This document shows positions 52,978 to 62,143 of a stretch of 64,000 bases of DNA, one piece after another (position 1 is the first letter of the stretch; each line of letters begins with the position of its first letter). A program made the position numbers and the translations under genes. Below the pieces are notes generated by a model. That model worked only from the letters and a program-made list of their open reading frames with translations. It was not told the origin of the DNA and did not search any database. This DNA comes from Cognatitamlana onchidii (lineage in GTDB: Bacteria; Bacteroidota; Bacteroidia; Flavobacteriales; Flavobacteriaceae). The DNA is taken from the NCBI RefSeq assembly GCF_004804355.1, contig NZ_SRWZ01000002.1, positions 62,001 to 126,000 of the forward strand. The letters are read 5' to 3'.

Positions 52978-55026
52978 TTATCGGCTAATATTTAGTTTTT
53001 TCATTTTAGACCGTAAAGTACTGGCGGGTAAATCAAGAATACTAGCAGCACCATTTTTTCCTGATATTTGTCCGTTACATTGCTCGAGAACCTTCACAAT
53101 ATAATTTCTTTCATAATCGGCTAGAGTTAAACTTAATTTCCCAATTGATTTAGGGCTCTTTCGACCTTCTATATTAAGATTATCATTTGCTGGTAGGGCT
53201 TCAGCTAGTTTTAATACAGGTCCATTGGTTGTAATTACAGCACGTTCAATAACATTTTTCAATTGACGAACGTTTCCTGGCCATTTATGGTTTGTTAAAT
53301 CGTCCATTAGGTTTTGGGAAACCTCCTTAACATGGCGGTTATATTTATTATTAAATGCAGCAATAAAGAATTGAATCAATAAAGGGATGTCTGTTGCTCG
53401 GTTTCTTAAAGGGGGGATGGTAATAGGAAACACGTTAATTCTGTAATACAAATCAGATCTAAATTCGCCACTTTGCACCATCGTTGCTAAACTGACATTG
53501 GTTGCTGCAATGATTCGCGTATCAATAGTAATCCCTTTTTCGGCTCCTAAACGCTGTATCTCACCTTCTTGTAAAGCTCGTAGCAGCTTTGGTTGAAGAC
53601 TTAATGGAAGTTCTCCAAATTCGTCAAGAAATAAAGTGCCCTTGTCTGCAAGTTCAAAAAGGCCGCGTTTTAGTTTATCAGCACCGGTAAAAGCACCTTT
53701 TTCATACCCGAATAGTTCACTTTCTAAAAGATCTTTTGGAATAGCGGCACAGTTTACCTTAACAAAAGGTTGTCCATGCCTCAAACTTTTTTTGTGAATT
53801 TCGTTAGCAAATAATTCTTTACCAACTCCGGTTTCGCCTTCCAGTAAAACAGGTACATTTAAAGGTGCCGCATCGTCTATCCTATTGATAACATAATTGA
53901 AATTCGGACTTTTACCAATAAGGGTATTCGAATCATGATATAGGGCAGATTCATTTTTAAGTTGAATGTTTTCTTGTTGTAGTTTGTTCTTTAAGATTTC
54001 TAAATCCCTATTAGCAATGCGTAAGCTTTCTTCCGTTTCTGCTAAGGCGGTTATATCATGACCGAAAAGGTAGATGTAACTATTGGCTTTTGAAGTATGC
54101 GAAGCTTTGACTTTTACAAAAGACCATGCAATAGACATTTCTTTATTGTTTTGTTTGAATTTAGAAATAATATTACCTGTAATGTTTTCTTCATTGAAGA
54201 CCTGTGTTTCAAAGGTATTTATAGCACCGCTGGAAATGAGCATTTTGAGGTTAGTTGCTTTTTGAGTGTTATGGGTTAGAAACAAATTTTTAAAAAACGT
54301 ATTGGTGTATAGGATTTCTCCGTTTAGATTAACAGAGACTACCATGGTATTGGTTTGATCGAGGATACGATTTAGGTTGTTTTTATAAAACTTGATTGAC
54401 TTTTCAAGCTTAGATTTTTCTAGGTCGTGCGATACTAAAATGACCAATTGTGTTCCAATAATAAATACTGGAAACAAGTCCAAGTAGGTAAAACTAAAAA
54501 GTTGACGCCATGGTAAAATAGCGCCGAAATAATTGTATGCAATCTCTTCTAAAACAAATATGGTGTAATATATGGTCGCCAATAGCAAAGGTAATTGTAA
54601 CTTATTTGTTGTATTGTATAAGTGTTTTAGAGCCACATAGCAACAATATATGGTTACCGCATATGCTGAATAGCTGAAGATATATTCCAAGCGAAACCAG
54701 TCAAACCTAATATGAAATTGAACCGTTATATAATAGAGAACTCCTAGGGCAGTTACAGTCCATGGTAATGTTTTTTTTCTGTAATTACATTCATAGTTGA
54801 AATACCAAGGAAATAAAACAAACATGCCAACAGCAACAAATAGGAACAACTCAAAATGTTTTATATCAAGGGTTCTTAATATAAAATAAGCCCCGGAGAA
54901 AATAGCAAAAAGCCCAAAAAACAATGGGGATTTAGAATTATGCTTAACAATACCCAACCATAAATAAGAAATTCCAGTGGTTATGGCTATCCCAGCAAAA
55001 AATATGAATATGTAATCTGATAACAT
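52978..55026 (-). CDS. Membrane-anchored sigma-54-dependent activator (7TM-PAS-AAA+-Fis)
   Basis: 682 residues. About seven membrane helices (1-200) lead to a PAS-like domain (about 215-330), a coiled coil (about 333-365), an AAA+ domain (about 370-600) and a Fis-type HTH (about 635-680). Walker A is GETGVGKE (397-404), the sigma-54 contact loop GAFTGA (444-449), Walker B LFLDEF (465-470). So it should open sigma-54 promoters. There is no receiver domain: sensing is presumably by the membrane part or PAS. Located directly upstream of the sulfatase operon on the same strand, it is the likely regulator of that operon. Confidence 0.88.
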   Translation of the reverse strand: MLSDYIFIFFAGIAITTGISYLWLGIVKHNSKSPLFFGLFAIFSGAYFILRTLDIKHFELFLFVAVGMFVLFPWYFNYECNYRKKTLPWTVTALGVLYYITVQFHIRFDWFRLEYIFSYSAYAVTIYCCYVALKHLYNTTNKLQLPLLLATIYYTIFVLEEIAYNYFGAILPWRQLFSFTYLDLFPVFIIGTQLVILVSHDLEKSKLEKSIKFYKNNLNRILDQTNTMVVSVNLNGEILYTNTFFKNLFLTHNTQKATNLKMLISSGAINTFETQVFNEENITGNIISKFKQNNKEMSIAWSFVKVKASHTSKANSYIYLFGHDITALAETEESLRIANRDLEILKNKLQQENIQLKNESALYHDSNTLIGKSPNFNYVINRIDDAAPLNVPVLLEGETGVGKELFANEIHKKSLRHGQPFVKVNCAAIPKDLLESELFGYEKGAFTGADKLKRGLFELADKGTLFLDEFGELPLSLQPKLLRALQEGEIQRLGAEKGITIDTRIIAATNVSLATMVQSGEFRSDLYYRINVFPITIPPLRNRATDIPLLIQFFIAAFNNKYNRHVKEVSQNLMDDLTNHKWPGNVRQLKNVIERAVITTNGPVLKLAEALPANDNLNIEGRKSPKSIGKLSLTLADYERNYIVKVLEQCNGQISGKNGAASILDLPASTLRSKMKKLNISR

Positions 55027-55069
55027 AACTAAGTTATAAACTATTATTACTAAAAAGTGCTAGGCTCAA

Positions 55070-55720
55070 CTAATTGGAGGCAGCCTTTATTTTTTGTTTT
55101 TCTAAATACTTAAAAAAGTAGGTAAGTGGAATAATGACTAAAAAAGAAATGGTCCAAACTGTTGGACTTATAGAAGCAAAAGGAAGGGAGATTAATGCCG
55201 CTGTGGGTTCTGGGAGGGAAGACAGTAAAAAGGTTTTCTCTTCTTTTTCGTCAATTTGATCGGATGTTAATTCGTTTTTTGTAGCATACATCCAATTATA
55301 GGCCCCAAGAAATCCCGCTACAGCTAAAAACACACTTTGCATTTGTAAGGCAAACTTTAAACCGTCCATTTCCATATCTATTCTAACAAAGTATAAATAA
55401 ATCATTAAGCAAAACATTTGAAGAATAGTAAGCGAGGCATGTGCAGGGGTACTTCTTACTAAGTTACCAAGTTGCCTATTAAACTGTATCCAGTAAATTA
55501 TAACCATAACAAGGCCAATGGCTATAACGATAAGTGTAGATACATGTTCTTCATATATCTGGGTTAATGTACTAAATTGTAGTTCAGGGTCATCGGGCCG
55601 AGGGAGTATTAAAAACGCCTGAAATATCATTAAGGCATATAATACATTAATAACTATAGTGAGACTTTTTAGTGTACCCTTACCGCGCTCTATTTGGGCC
55701 TTGGATGGTTCTTTTTTCAT
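55070..55720 (-). CDS. Multi-span membrane protein, remotely TMEM175/DUF1211-like
   Basis: 216 residues with about six membrane helices. VINVLYALMIFQAFLILP, VIIYWIQFNRQLGNLVRST and LQMFCLMIYLYFV resemble the helix pattern of TMEM175/DUF1211 potassium channels, but the diagnostic FSD motif is missing, so the link is weak. Basic C-terminal tail. It lies 43 bases upstream of the activator gene on the same strand, so they may be co-transcribed; possible roles are ion channel or signal partner. Confidence 0.55.
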   Translation of the reverse strand: MKKEPSKAQIERGKGTLKSLTIVINVLYALMIFQAFLILPRPDDPELQFSTLTQIYEEHVSTLIVIAIGLVMVIIYWIQFNRQLGNLVRSTPAHASLTILQMFCLMIYLYFVRIDMEMDGLKFALQMQSVFLAVAGFLGAYNWMYATKNELTSDQIDEKEEKTFLLSSLPEPTAALISLPFASISPTVWTISFLVIIPLTYFFKYLEKQKIKAASN

Positions 55721-55802
55721 GGTTGGTTAAATACTTTAGTTTAAACCAATTTACAAAATTGAAACGTTTTAAAGTAATTGCTGATGCATGTTTTATAAAA
55801 AA

Positions 55803-55828
55803 AAGGGTATAGAATGCTCTATACCCTT
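55803..55828 (-). terminator. Intrinsic terminator after the long sulfatase gene
   Basis: AAGGGTATAGA (55803-55813) and TCTATACCCTT (55818-55828) form an 11-bp stem with a 4-base loop. On the minus strand a T run follows, so it ends the 55858 sulfatase transcript and isolates the gene from the activator group. Confidence 0.85.
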
Positions 55829-55857
55829 AGTGCTATTATTGCGTTTGTGTATAAAAG

Positions 55858-58302
55858 TTATTGACTCATCATTAATCGTTTTGCTTCAGCCTCTAAATCC
55901 ATATATGGTGTGCCTTCTACAGTAACCCCAACACCTTGAATAGTACCTCCTTCAAATTCACCGGGAGATTCATACAATTCACTCACGGCATCGCCACTAT
56001 CATAACCAATACATAACCCATCACCAGAAAGTGTGAATTTTGCAGGCTGTGTTTTCATTGGGCCCTCAGCCACAACAGTTTCATTGATATACAATTTTGT
56101 ATTACCTAGAGATTCTCCATATTCACCATGCTTGTCCTTGATAAATTCCATACCTAAGGTGTACTTTCCTGGTTTGAGCGTGACCTTAGAAGCAAAAACT
56201 TGCTCTGGTTTTATACCCAGAAAGTTATATACATAGTATAGCTTTTTATCTTTTATAAATAATGAGTGACCACCAAAGCGGGAACCATGGGCAAATAAAA
56301 CACCTTCTGCATTGGCATTAGTAATTTCTACATTAGCAAGGATTTTATAATTTCTACCACGTACATTTACAGCGACGCCTTCAGGAACTGGAGCGGTATT
56401 TGGGTAATAGATGTAGCGATCTTTTGGTTTTTCTTGAGATGGTCTTTCAGTACCAAGTATTTCAGCAGCACTTCTGTCATCAAGTGGTAACACTTTATTG
56501 ATTTCTGCTTGTTTAAACCATTCATCAATTAATTCTTGTAGTTTTTCTGGGTGTTCTTTAGCCAAATTGTTAGTTTCTGAACGGTCTTCGGCTACATGAT
56601 ATAGTTCCCAAACATCAGCATCAAAATTACTTTTTCCTGAAAGAGGGGAATGAACAGCCGCAGCCTTCCAACCATCTTTCCAAATACCTCTAGTCCCTAG
56701 CATACAATAGTATTGTACTTCCTTTTGGGTTGGGGCATTAGGTTCAGAGTCAAATGAATACACCATGGACACGCCCGATAAAGGGGTTTGTTTTACACCA
56801 TTGTATACTTGAGGCATTTCTATACCACAGGCCTCCAGAAGCGTAGGCACGATATCTGTTGAATGGTGGTATTGATGACGAATTTCACCTTTCGCTTTGA
56901 TACCTTTTGGCCAAGAAATAACCAATGGATCATTAGTACCCCCTGCATATTGAGAGTAGCGTTTAAACATTTTAAAAGGAGCGGAAAAAGCGGCAGCCCA
57001 ACCAGTGGGAAAGTGGTTGTATGTATCTGGACCTCCTAAAACATCCATGTATTTTAAATTTTCCTCAAGACTATCGGGGTATCCATTAAAGAATTTATTT
57101 TCATTAACAGAACCATTGGGGCTTCCTTCCCCTGAAGCGCCATTATCGGCAGCATAAAGTACTATGGTATTTTCGAGTTGCCCCGTTTGTTCCAAATAAT
57201 CAATTATGCGACCTACCTGTGCATCAGTATACTCAGAAAAGCCAGCATACACTTCTGCCATTCTTGAAAATAAACGTTTTTCATCGGCATTTAGTTCTTC
57301 CCATGGACGTACAAAATCAGCGGGGTTCGCCATATCTTCAGGCATCGGATTAAAATCGGCCATACCTGTATCTTCGGGAAGGATCCCTTTTTCCTTCATT
57401 CGAGTTACAACCCAATTTCTATAAGCGTCGTAGCCATCATCAAATTTCCCTTTATACTTTGCTGTATATTCAGCAGGAGAATGATGCGGTGCATGATTAG
57501 CTCCCGGGTTAAACCACATATAGAATGGTTTAGACGGGTTTGTTGCGTTTTTATTTCGCAACATGGTGATTGCTTGGTCCGCTAAATCTTTAGATAAGTG
57601 ATAACCTTCCTCTGGGGTTGCCGGTGGCTCAATAAAGTGATTATCCATGACTAAATCTGGATACCAGTTATTAGTTTCTCCACCTAAGAAACCATAAAAG
57701 CGATCAAATCCAATTTGAGTTGGCCATTCACTTCTACTGCCTCCAGGAGCAACATCTTGCTCTGGAACATTGTGGTTTTTACCTATCCAAAAGGTGCTCC
57801 ATCCATTATCTCTTAAAATTTGAGCAAAAGGGGCGCAATCATCAGGAACACGTCCATTAGATCCTGGGAAGCCGTCGGCCGTTTCTGTAATAGACGCCAT
57901 ACCGTTTAAATGATGATTTCTACCTGTTAATATGGTTGATCTGGTAGGAGAACATAGCGCAGTAGTGTGCCATTGTGTATAGGTTAATCCGTTTTCGGCA
58001 AGTCTTTCCATGGTGGGCATATTAATACGTCCTCCGTATGGAGACCAAGCCCCTAAGCCTGTGTCATCATATAAAACGAATAAAATATTAGGAGCTCCTT
58101 CTGGTGCGGATTTTGGTGTAAATGCAGACCAGTCGGATTCAGAATCCCTAATATCAAGGGCAATTTTACCTTTAAACCCATCTGAATTTTCAGAGGTGGG
58201 ATTATCTTTTTTACCTTGTTCGCAACTTGTTAGGGAGGAAAATGAGAGACCTACCAATAACAAACAAGTAGCTATTTTGCAGATAATGCTGTTTTTGTTC
58301 AT
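55858..58302 (-). CDS. S1-family arylsulfatase, long lipoprotein form
   Basis: 814 residues. A lipobox SLTSC (Cys27) implies a lipid anchor, unlike the other two sulfatases. Metal site ILFVLYDDTGLG (Asp79, Asp80) and catalytic Cys117 in CSPTR, then TGRNHHLNGMAS, FWIGKNHNVPEQD and YAADNGASGEGS. The C-terminal ~170 residues repeat the strand-rich extension of the 50091 protein, so these are paralogues. It is monocistronic (own terminator). No sigma-54-type promoter was found upstream. Substrate unknown; a surface or periplasmic anchored sulfatase. Confidence 0.92.
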   Translation of the reverse strand: MNKNSIICKIATCLLLVGLSFSSLTSCEQGKKDNPTSENSDGFKGKIALDIRDSESDWSAFTPKSAPEGAPNILFVLYDDTGLGAWSPYGGRINMPTMERLAENGLTYTQWHTTALCSPTRSTILTGRNHHLNGMASITETADGFPGSNGRVPDDCAPFAQILRDNGWSTFWIGKNHNVPEQDVAPGGSRSEWPTQIGFDRFYGFLGGETNNWYPDLVMDNHFIEPPATPEEGYHLSKDLADQAITMLRNKNATNPSKPFYMWFNPGANHAPHHSPAEYTAKYKGKFDDGYDAYRNWVVTRMKEKGILPEDTGMADFNPMPEDMANPADFVRPWEELNADEKRLFSRMAEVYAGFSEYTDAQVGRIIDYLEQTGQLENTIVLYAADNGASGEGSPNGSVNENKFFNGYPDSLEENLKYMDVLGGPDTYNHFPTGWAAAFSAPFKMFKRYSQYAGGTNDPLVISWPKGIKAKGEIRHQYHHSTDIVPTLLEACGIEMPQVYNGVKQTPLSGVSMVYSFDSEPNAPTQKEVQYYCMLGTRGIWKDGWKAAAVHSPLSGKSNFDADVWELYHVAEDRSETNNLAKEHPEKLQELIDEWFKQAEINKVLPLDDRSAAEILGTERPSQEKPKDRYIYYPNTAPVPEGVAVNVRGRNYKILANVEITNANAEGVLFAHGSRFGGHSLFIKDKKLYYVYNFLGIKPEQVFASKVTLKPGKYTLGMEFIKDKHGEYGESLGNTKLYINETVVAEGPMKTQPAKFTLSGDGLCIGYDSGDAVSELYESPGEFEGGTIQGVGVTVEGTPYMDLEAEAKRLMMSQ

Positions 58303-58431
58303 TTTTAAAGAGTTTAATTAATTTTGGCTAAGGTACTTTATAATTGTTAACATTTGTTAATACATGTGTGATTTTACTGTCAAGATCTAACTATCCTAAG
58401 TGATAAAAAAGGAACTTAGCATGTAAATCTT

Positions 58432-59667
58432 TTATTTTGAAGCTACCAATTCAGCAATTTTACAAATGACCTCAGTTGCTTTTATCATACTTTCTACAGG
58501 AACGTATTCATACCTACCATGAAAATTATGACCACCAGCAAATATATTCGGGCAAGGAAGCCCCATGTAGCTTAGTTGTGATCCATCAGTGCCACCTCTA
58601 ATAGGTTTTATAAGTGGTTTAACACCTGCTTGTATCATGGCCCTCTCAGCTAATTCAACAATATGCATAACGGGTTCAATTTTTTCAAGCATGTTGTAAT
58701 ATTGATCTTTAATTTCAGTCGTAATAACCTCACGCCCGTACTGAGAATTAAGCTCGTTGGTCAGCTTAACCACCATTTCTTTTCTAGCTTCAAAATGACC
58801 TTTATCATGATCTCTAATAATATATTCTAAGGTGGTTTCTTCAACATTTCCTTTTATATCGTGTAGGTGAAAGAACCCTTGGTAGCCTTCTGTGTGTTCT
58901 GGGGTTTCCATTCTTGGTAAGGAATTAATAAACTCTGTGGCTATGTACATGGAGTTAACCATTTTACCTTTGGCATAACCAGGATGAACAATTTTACCTT
59001 GAACCTTTACTATAGCTCCCGCAGCATTAAAGTTTTCATATTCTAGTTCTCCTATTTGACTACCATCCATGGTATAGGCCCAATCGGCTCCAAATTTTTT
59101 AACATCAAATTTATGGGCGCCTCTACCAATTTCTTCGTCTGGCGTGAAGCCTACTTTTATGGTTCCATGTTTAACCTCTGGATGACTAATAAGATACTCC
59201 ATTGCTGTAACAATTTCGCAAATACCAGCTTTATCATCAGCACCCAAAAGAGTGGTGCCATCCGTAGTAATTAAAGTTTGGCCTTTGTAAAGCAACAGGT
59301 CTTCAAAATAATCGGGAGAAAGTATAATGTTGCTTTCCTTATTTAAAATGATGTCTTTTCCATCATAGTTATCAACAATTTGAGGTTTTACATTAGCCCC
59401 AGTAAAATCGGGTGAGGTGTCGAAGTGAGAAATAAAACCAATGGTCGGTACGTCATAATCAAGGTTACTAGGTAATGTTGCCATAACATAAGCGTTTTTA
59501 TCGATGCTTACATCGTGTATACCAATTGCTTTAAGTTCCTCAACCAATTTATTGGCTAAATCCCACTGCTTTTTTGTACTTGGTGTTGTTTTGGAAACAG
59601 GATCAGACTCTGTATCTATAGTAACGTAACTAATAAAACGTTTAATGATATGCTCTTTGGAAATCAT
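58432..59667 (-). CDS. pepT: Peptidase T (tripeptide aminopeptidase)
   Basis: Zn-dependent M20 peptidase releasing the N-terminal residue of tripeptides in the cytoplasm. 411 residues, normal for PepT. Zinc ligands and catalytic residues lie in [11 protein letters not shown] (about 74-84), [14 protein letters not shown] (about 141-154), [14 protein letters not shown] (about 181-194), [18 protein letters not shown] (about 205-222) and [18 protein letters not shown]. Monocistronic; no link to the sulfatase genes is apparent. Confidence 0.95.
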   Translation of the reverse strand: MISKEHIIKRFISYVTIDTESDPVSKTTPSTKKQWDLANKLVEELKAIGIHDVSIDKNAYVMATLPSNLDYDVPTIGFISHFDTSPDFTGANVKPQIVDNYDGKDIILNKESNIILSPDYFEDLLLYKGQTLITTDGTTLLGADDKAGICEIVTAMEYLISHPEVKHGTIKVGFTPDEEIGRGAHKFDVKKFGADWAYTMDGSQIGELEYENFNAAGAIVKVQGKIVHPGYAKGKMVNSMYIATEFINSLPRMETPEHTEGYQGFFHLHDIKGNVEETTLEYIIRDHDKGHFEARKEMVVKLTNELNSQYGREVITTEIKDQYYNMLEKIEPVMHIVELAERAMIQAGVKPLIKPIRGGTDGSQLSYMGLPCPNIFAGGHNFHGRYEYVPVESMIKATEVICKIAELVASK

Positions 59668-59772
59668 AATGAAAATTGAAGTTTTGAATAGCTAATTTAT
59701 AGCCTCTAAAATACAATTATTAAATTTTTAAATCTTAGGAATGGTGTATTTTTTAATTAGACTATTATAGCG

Positions 59773-59780
59773 TATTTTTG
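59773..59780 (+). promoter_or_regulatory. Putative -7 element (TANNTTTG) of pyrD
   Basis: TATTTTTG matches the consensus exactly, 14 bases before the pyrD ATG at 59795, implying a very short leader. A weak T-rich -33 region lies near 59749-59754. Confidence 0.4.
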
Positions 59781-59794
59781 CACAAATAATACAG

Positions 59795-60826
59795 ATGTAC
59801 AAATTATTACTTCGCCCGTTATTTTTCTTGTGTGATCCTGAAAAAATACATCATTTTACATTTTCTTTAATTAAGTTTACTTCAAAATTACCCGGGTTGT
59901 CTGGGGTGTTCAGAGCTTTGTATGTGGTAGATGATAAACGTTTAGAAAGAAAACTATTTGGCTTGACGTTTAAAAACCCAGTAGGTCTTGCAGCTGGTTT
60001 CGATAAAAATGCGGTTCTGTATAATGAATTAGCTAATTTTGGTTTTGGGTTTATTGAGATAGGTACTGTAACTCCAAAGGGGCAATCTGGTAACCCTAAA
60101 AAACGCCTATTTAGATTAAAAGACGATCAGGGTATTATTAATCGAATGGGATTTAATAATAATGGTTTGGAGGCCGCAATTTCTCAATTAAAAAAGAATA
60201 AAGGACACTTAATAATAGGAGGGAATATTGGTAAAAATACAAATACGAAACCTGAAGATTATACCAAAGATTACCTAGAATGTTTTACTGAGCTGCATCC
60301 CTATGTGGACTATTTTGTACTTAATGTAAGTTGTCCTAATGTTGGGAGTCATGCCAAGTTAAATGACAAGGATTATTTAGAAGAGCTTATAGGAGCCGTA
60401 CAAAAGGCTAATAAGACATTTGATGTTGAAAAACCAATTGTTTTAAAGATAGCGCCCGACTTAAATAACACGCAGTTAGATGAGATTATTGACCTAATAG
60501 AGGATACTGGGCTAGATGGCGTTATAGCTAGTAATACCTCTACCGATAGGAGCGGGTTAAAAGCTTCTAAAGAAAGATTGGAAGCCATTGGCAATGGAGG
60601 ACTAAGTGGGCAACCCATAAAAGATAAAAGTACTAAGGTTATTAAATACCTTGCAGAAAACAGTAAAAAATCATTCCCAATAATTGGAGTAGGTGGTATA
60701 CACTCTGAAAAAGATGCCTTAGAAAAAATAAAAGCTGGAGCCGACTTGGTTCAAATTTACACGGGCTTTATCTACGAAGGTCCTAGTCTAGTAAAACGCA
60801 TTAACAAAGCCCTTTTACTTAATTAA
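59795..60826 (+). CDS. pyrD: Dihydroorotate dehydrogenase, class 2 (quinone-linked)
   Basis: Oxidises dihydroorotate to orotate in pyrimidine synthesis, passing electrons to quinone. 343 residues. The N-terminal ~40-residue helical extension ([20 protein letters not shown]) is typical of class 2, and FMN-site motifs are [55 protein letters not shown] and GVGGIHS. In class 2 enzymes the catalytic base is normally Ser (NxSSPN), but here it is Cys (NVSCPN), the class 1-like residue. Single gene with divergent pepT. Confidence 0.94.
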   Translation: MYKLLLRPLFFLCDPEKIHHFTFSLIKFTSKLPGLSGVFRALYVVDDKRLERKLFGLTFKNPVGLAAGFDKNAVLYNELANFGFGFIEIGTVTPKGQSGNPKKRLFRLKDDQGIINRMGFNNNGLEAAISQLKKNKGHLIIGGNIGKNTNTKPEDYTKDYLECFTELHPYVDYFVLNVSCPNVGSHAKLNDKDYLEELIGAVQKANKTFDVEKPIVLKIAPDLNNTQLDEIIDLIEDTGLDGVIASNTSTDRSGLKASKERLEAIGNGGLSGQPIKDKSTKVIKYLAENSKKSFPIIGVGGIHSEKDALEKIKAGADLVQIYTGFIYEGPSLVKRINKALLLN

Positions 60827-60834
60827 TAAATTAC

Positions 60835-62007
60835 CTATTTAATAAATTTCTTGACCACCCGGTAATCTGGACCTGCTAATTCCAGAAAATAAGTACCAGA
60901 TGACAACGAACTGGCGTCTATGATACTATTTATAACTTCACCAGACATTAAAATCTGACCATGTAAATTAGTTATTTGGTAATTAACTCGCGCTAGGGTG
61001 CTCTGATTGTTTAAATATATTTTATTTTCGGATATAGGATTTGGATAAATAGAAACCTTGTTCAAATCATAATTATCCGAACTATCTTCGTTAACTTGAA
61101 TTATACTTTCTGATTGTATAAAAGCTTTTTTTTCAACATTGAAATAGGCATACATTCTGGCTAATTGTTGTGGTGTAAATTGATTTCTGCACCCCTTTCG
61201 AGAATACGACATGATGTTTTCCGTATCAGGGTAATACGAGTCTCCGTTCGGGTCTTTTTCGGCTCCTGTATAGCTGCAAAAATTATCGACATTATTTGAA
61301 GACAAGCATGGATCAGCTGGGGTGTCGCAAATACCATCTCCTTCGGTATCACAATTACTGCCATTTACTAACTCACTGCTAGTATTTGAGTTACTTGGTC
61401 CATGTGTATGCAATAATGAAAAAACATGTCCCATTTCATGAGCTAAAGACGATCCATTGTTTAAGCAGTCTTTTTTCATAATGATAAGATGACTATTGTT
61501 CTTGTTAATACTATAGCCACAAATATTATTGCCTGAACTATTTTTAATATTATCAGTAAAATAAATGTTTATTATCCCTGAGGTGTAATCGGTTTTTACG
61601 ACATGAACTTCGTCTCCCTTATTCCATTGAATGTAGTCAGAATCAGTTATATAGTTTATGTTTTGGTACAAATAAAATTTCAATTGAGTTTCAATAAAAA
61701 TATCATTTAAATTTTCTAGTGCTTGGTTTATAGCATATGCATCAATGTTTACAGAATCATCACTATTTCTTAAGATGTGAAACTGAACAGGTACCTTTTG
61801 TATGTTTTGCTTTGATTCAGTCTTTTTTGAAAAAGACCTTGTTAACACCTCTTGCTCAATTTTTTTGAGTTCAGGTTTAATAGATTGAAGTTTGTAAATA
61901 AATTCTGGGCTTTCTTCTGTACCACAAGATATATCCCCATTTTGAGAAGTTAAATTGGCTGAAATTACGAGAAGTAGAAGAGTAATCGTGTGATTAACAA
62001 GTTTCAT
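60835..62007 (-). CDS. Secreted M43-like zinc metalloprotease with T9SS sorting domain
   Basis: About 390 residues from ATG 62007 (a TTG at 62016 is not needed). Signal peptide ends near NLTSQ. The pappalysin-like active site SLAHEMGHVFSLLHTHGP has the HExxH zinc motif and third His, and ENIMSYSRKGCRNQFTPQQL gives the Met-turn. Cys-rich loop around CDTEGDGICDTPADPC. The last ~75 residues are a T9SS sorting domain (VSIYPNPISENKIYLNN to SGTYFLELAG). Probably a cell-surface or released protease. Confidence 0.9.
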   Translation of the reverse strand: MKLVNHTITLLLLVISANLTSQNGDISCGTEESPEFIYKLQSIKPELKKIEQEVLTRSFSKKTESKQNIQKVPVQFHILRNSDDSVNIDAYAINQALENLNDIFIETQLKFYLYQNINYITDSDYIQWNKGDEVHVVKTDYTSGIINIYFTDNIKNSSGNNICGYSINKNNSHLIIMKKDCLNNGSSLAHEMGHVFSLLHTHGPSNSNTSSELVNGSNCDTEGDGICDTPADPCLSSNNVDNFCSYTGAEKDPNGDSYYPDTENIMSYSRKGCRNQFTPQQLARMYAYFNVEKKAFIQSESIIQVNEDSSDNYDLNKVSIYPNPISENKIYLNNQSTLARVNYQITNLHGQILMSGEVINSIIDASSLSSGTYFLELAGPDYRVVKKFIK

Positions 62008-62085
62008 TTGGAGCAAAACATTTAATCAAATGTATGCCCTTGAACAAGTTATGTAAAAAAAAAACGCTGAAGCATTTATAAAAAA

Positions 62086-62123
62086 CGATAAATCTATGAA
62101 AGGTTAATTTCATAGGCTTATCG
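62086..62123 (-). terminator. Intrinsic terminator after the Spondin_N gene
   Basis: CGATAA and CTATGAAA pair with TTTCATAG and TTATCG around a 6-base loop, with a small internal bulge. On the minus strand a T run follows. Confidence 0.75.
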
Positions 62124-62143
62124 TCTTTATTAAGGCCCTCCTT

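Noticed and set aside
45337-58302. Classical polysaccharide utilisation locus
   Set aside because: No SusC/TonB receptor, SusD lipoprotein or glycoside hydrolase/lyase is present in or around the sulfatase genes.
58303-58431. Sigma-54 promoter before the 814-residue sulfatase gene
   Set aside because: I searched for GG-N10-GC-like spacing on the minus strand and found no acceptable match.
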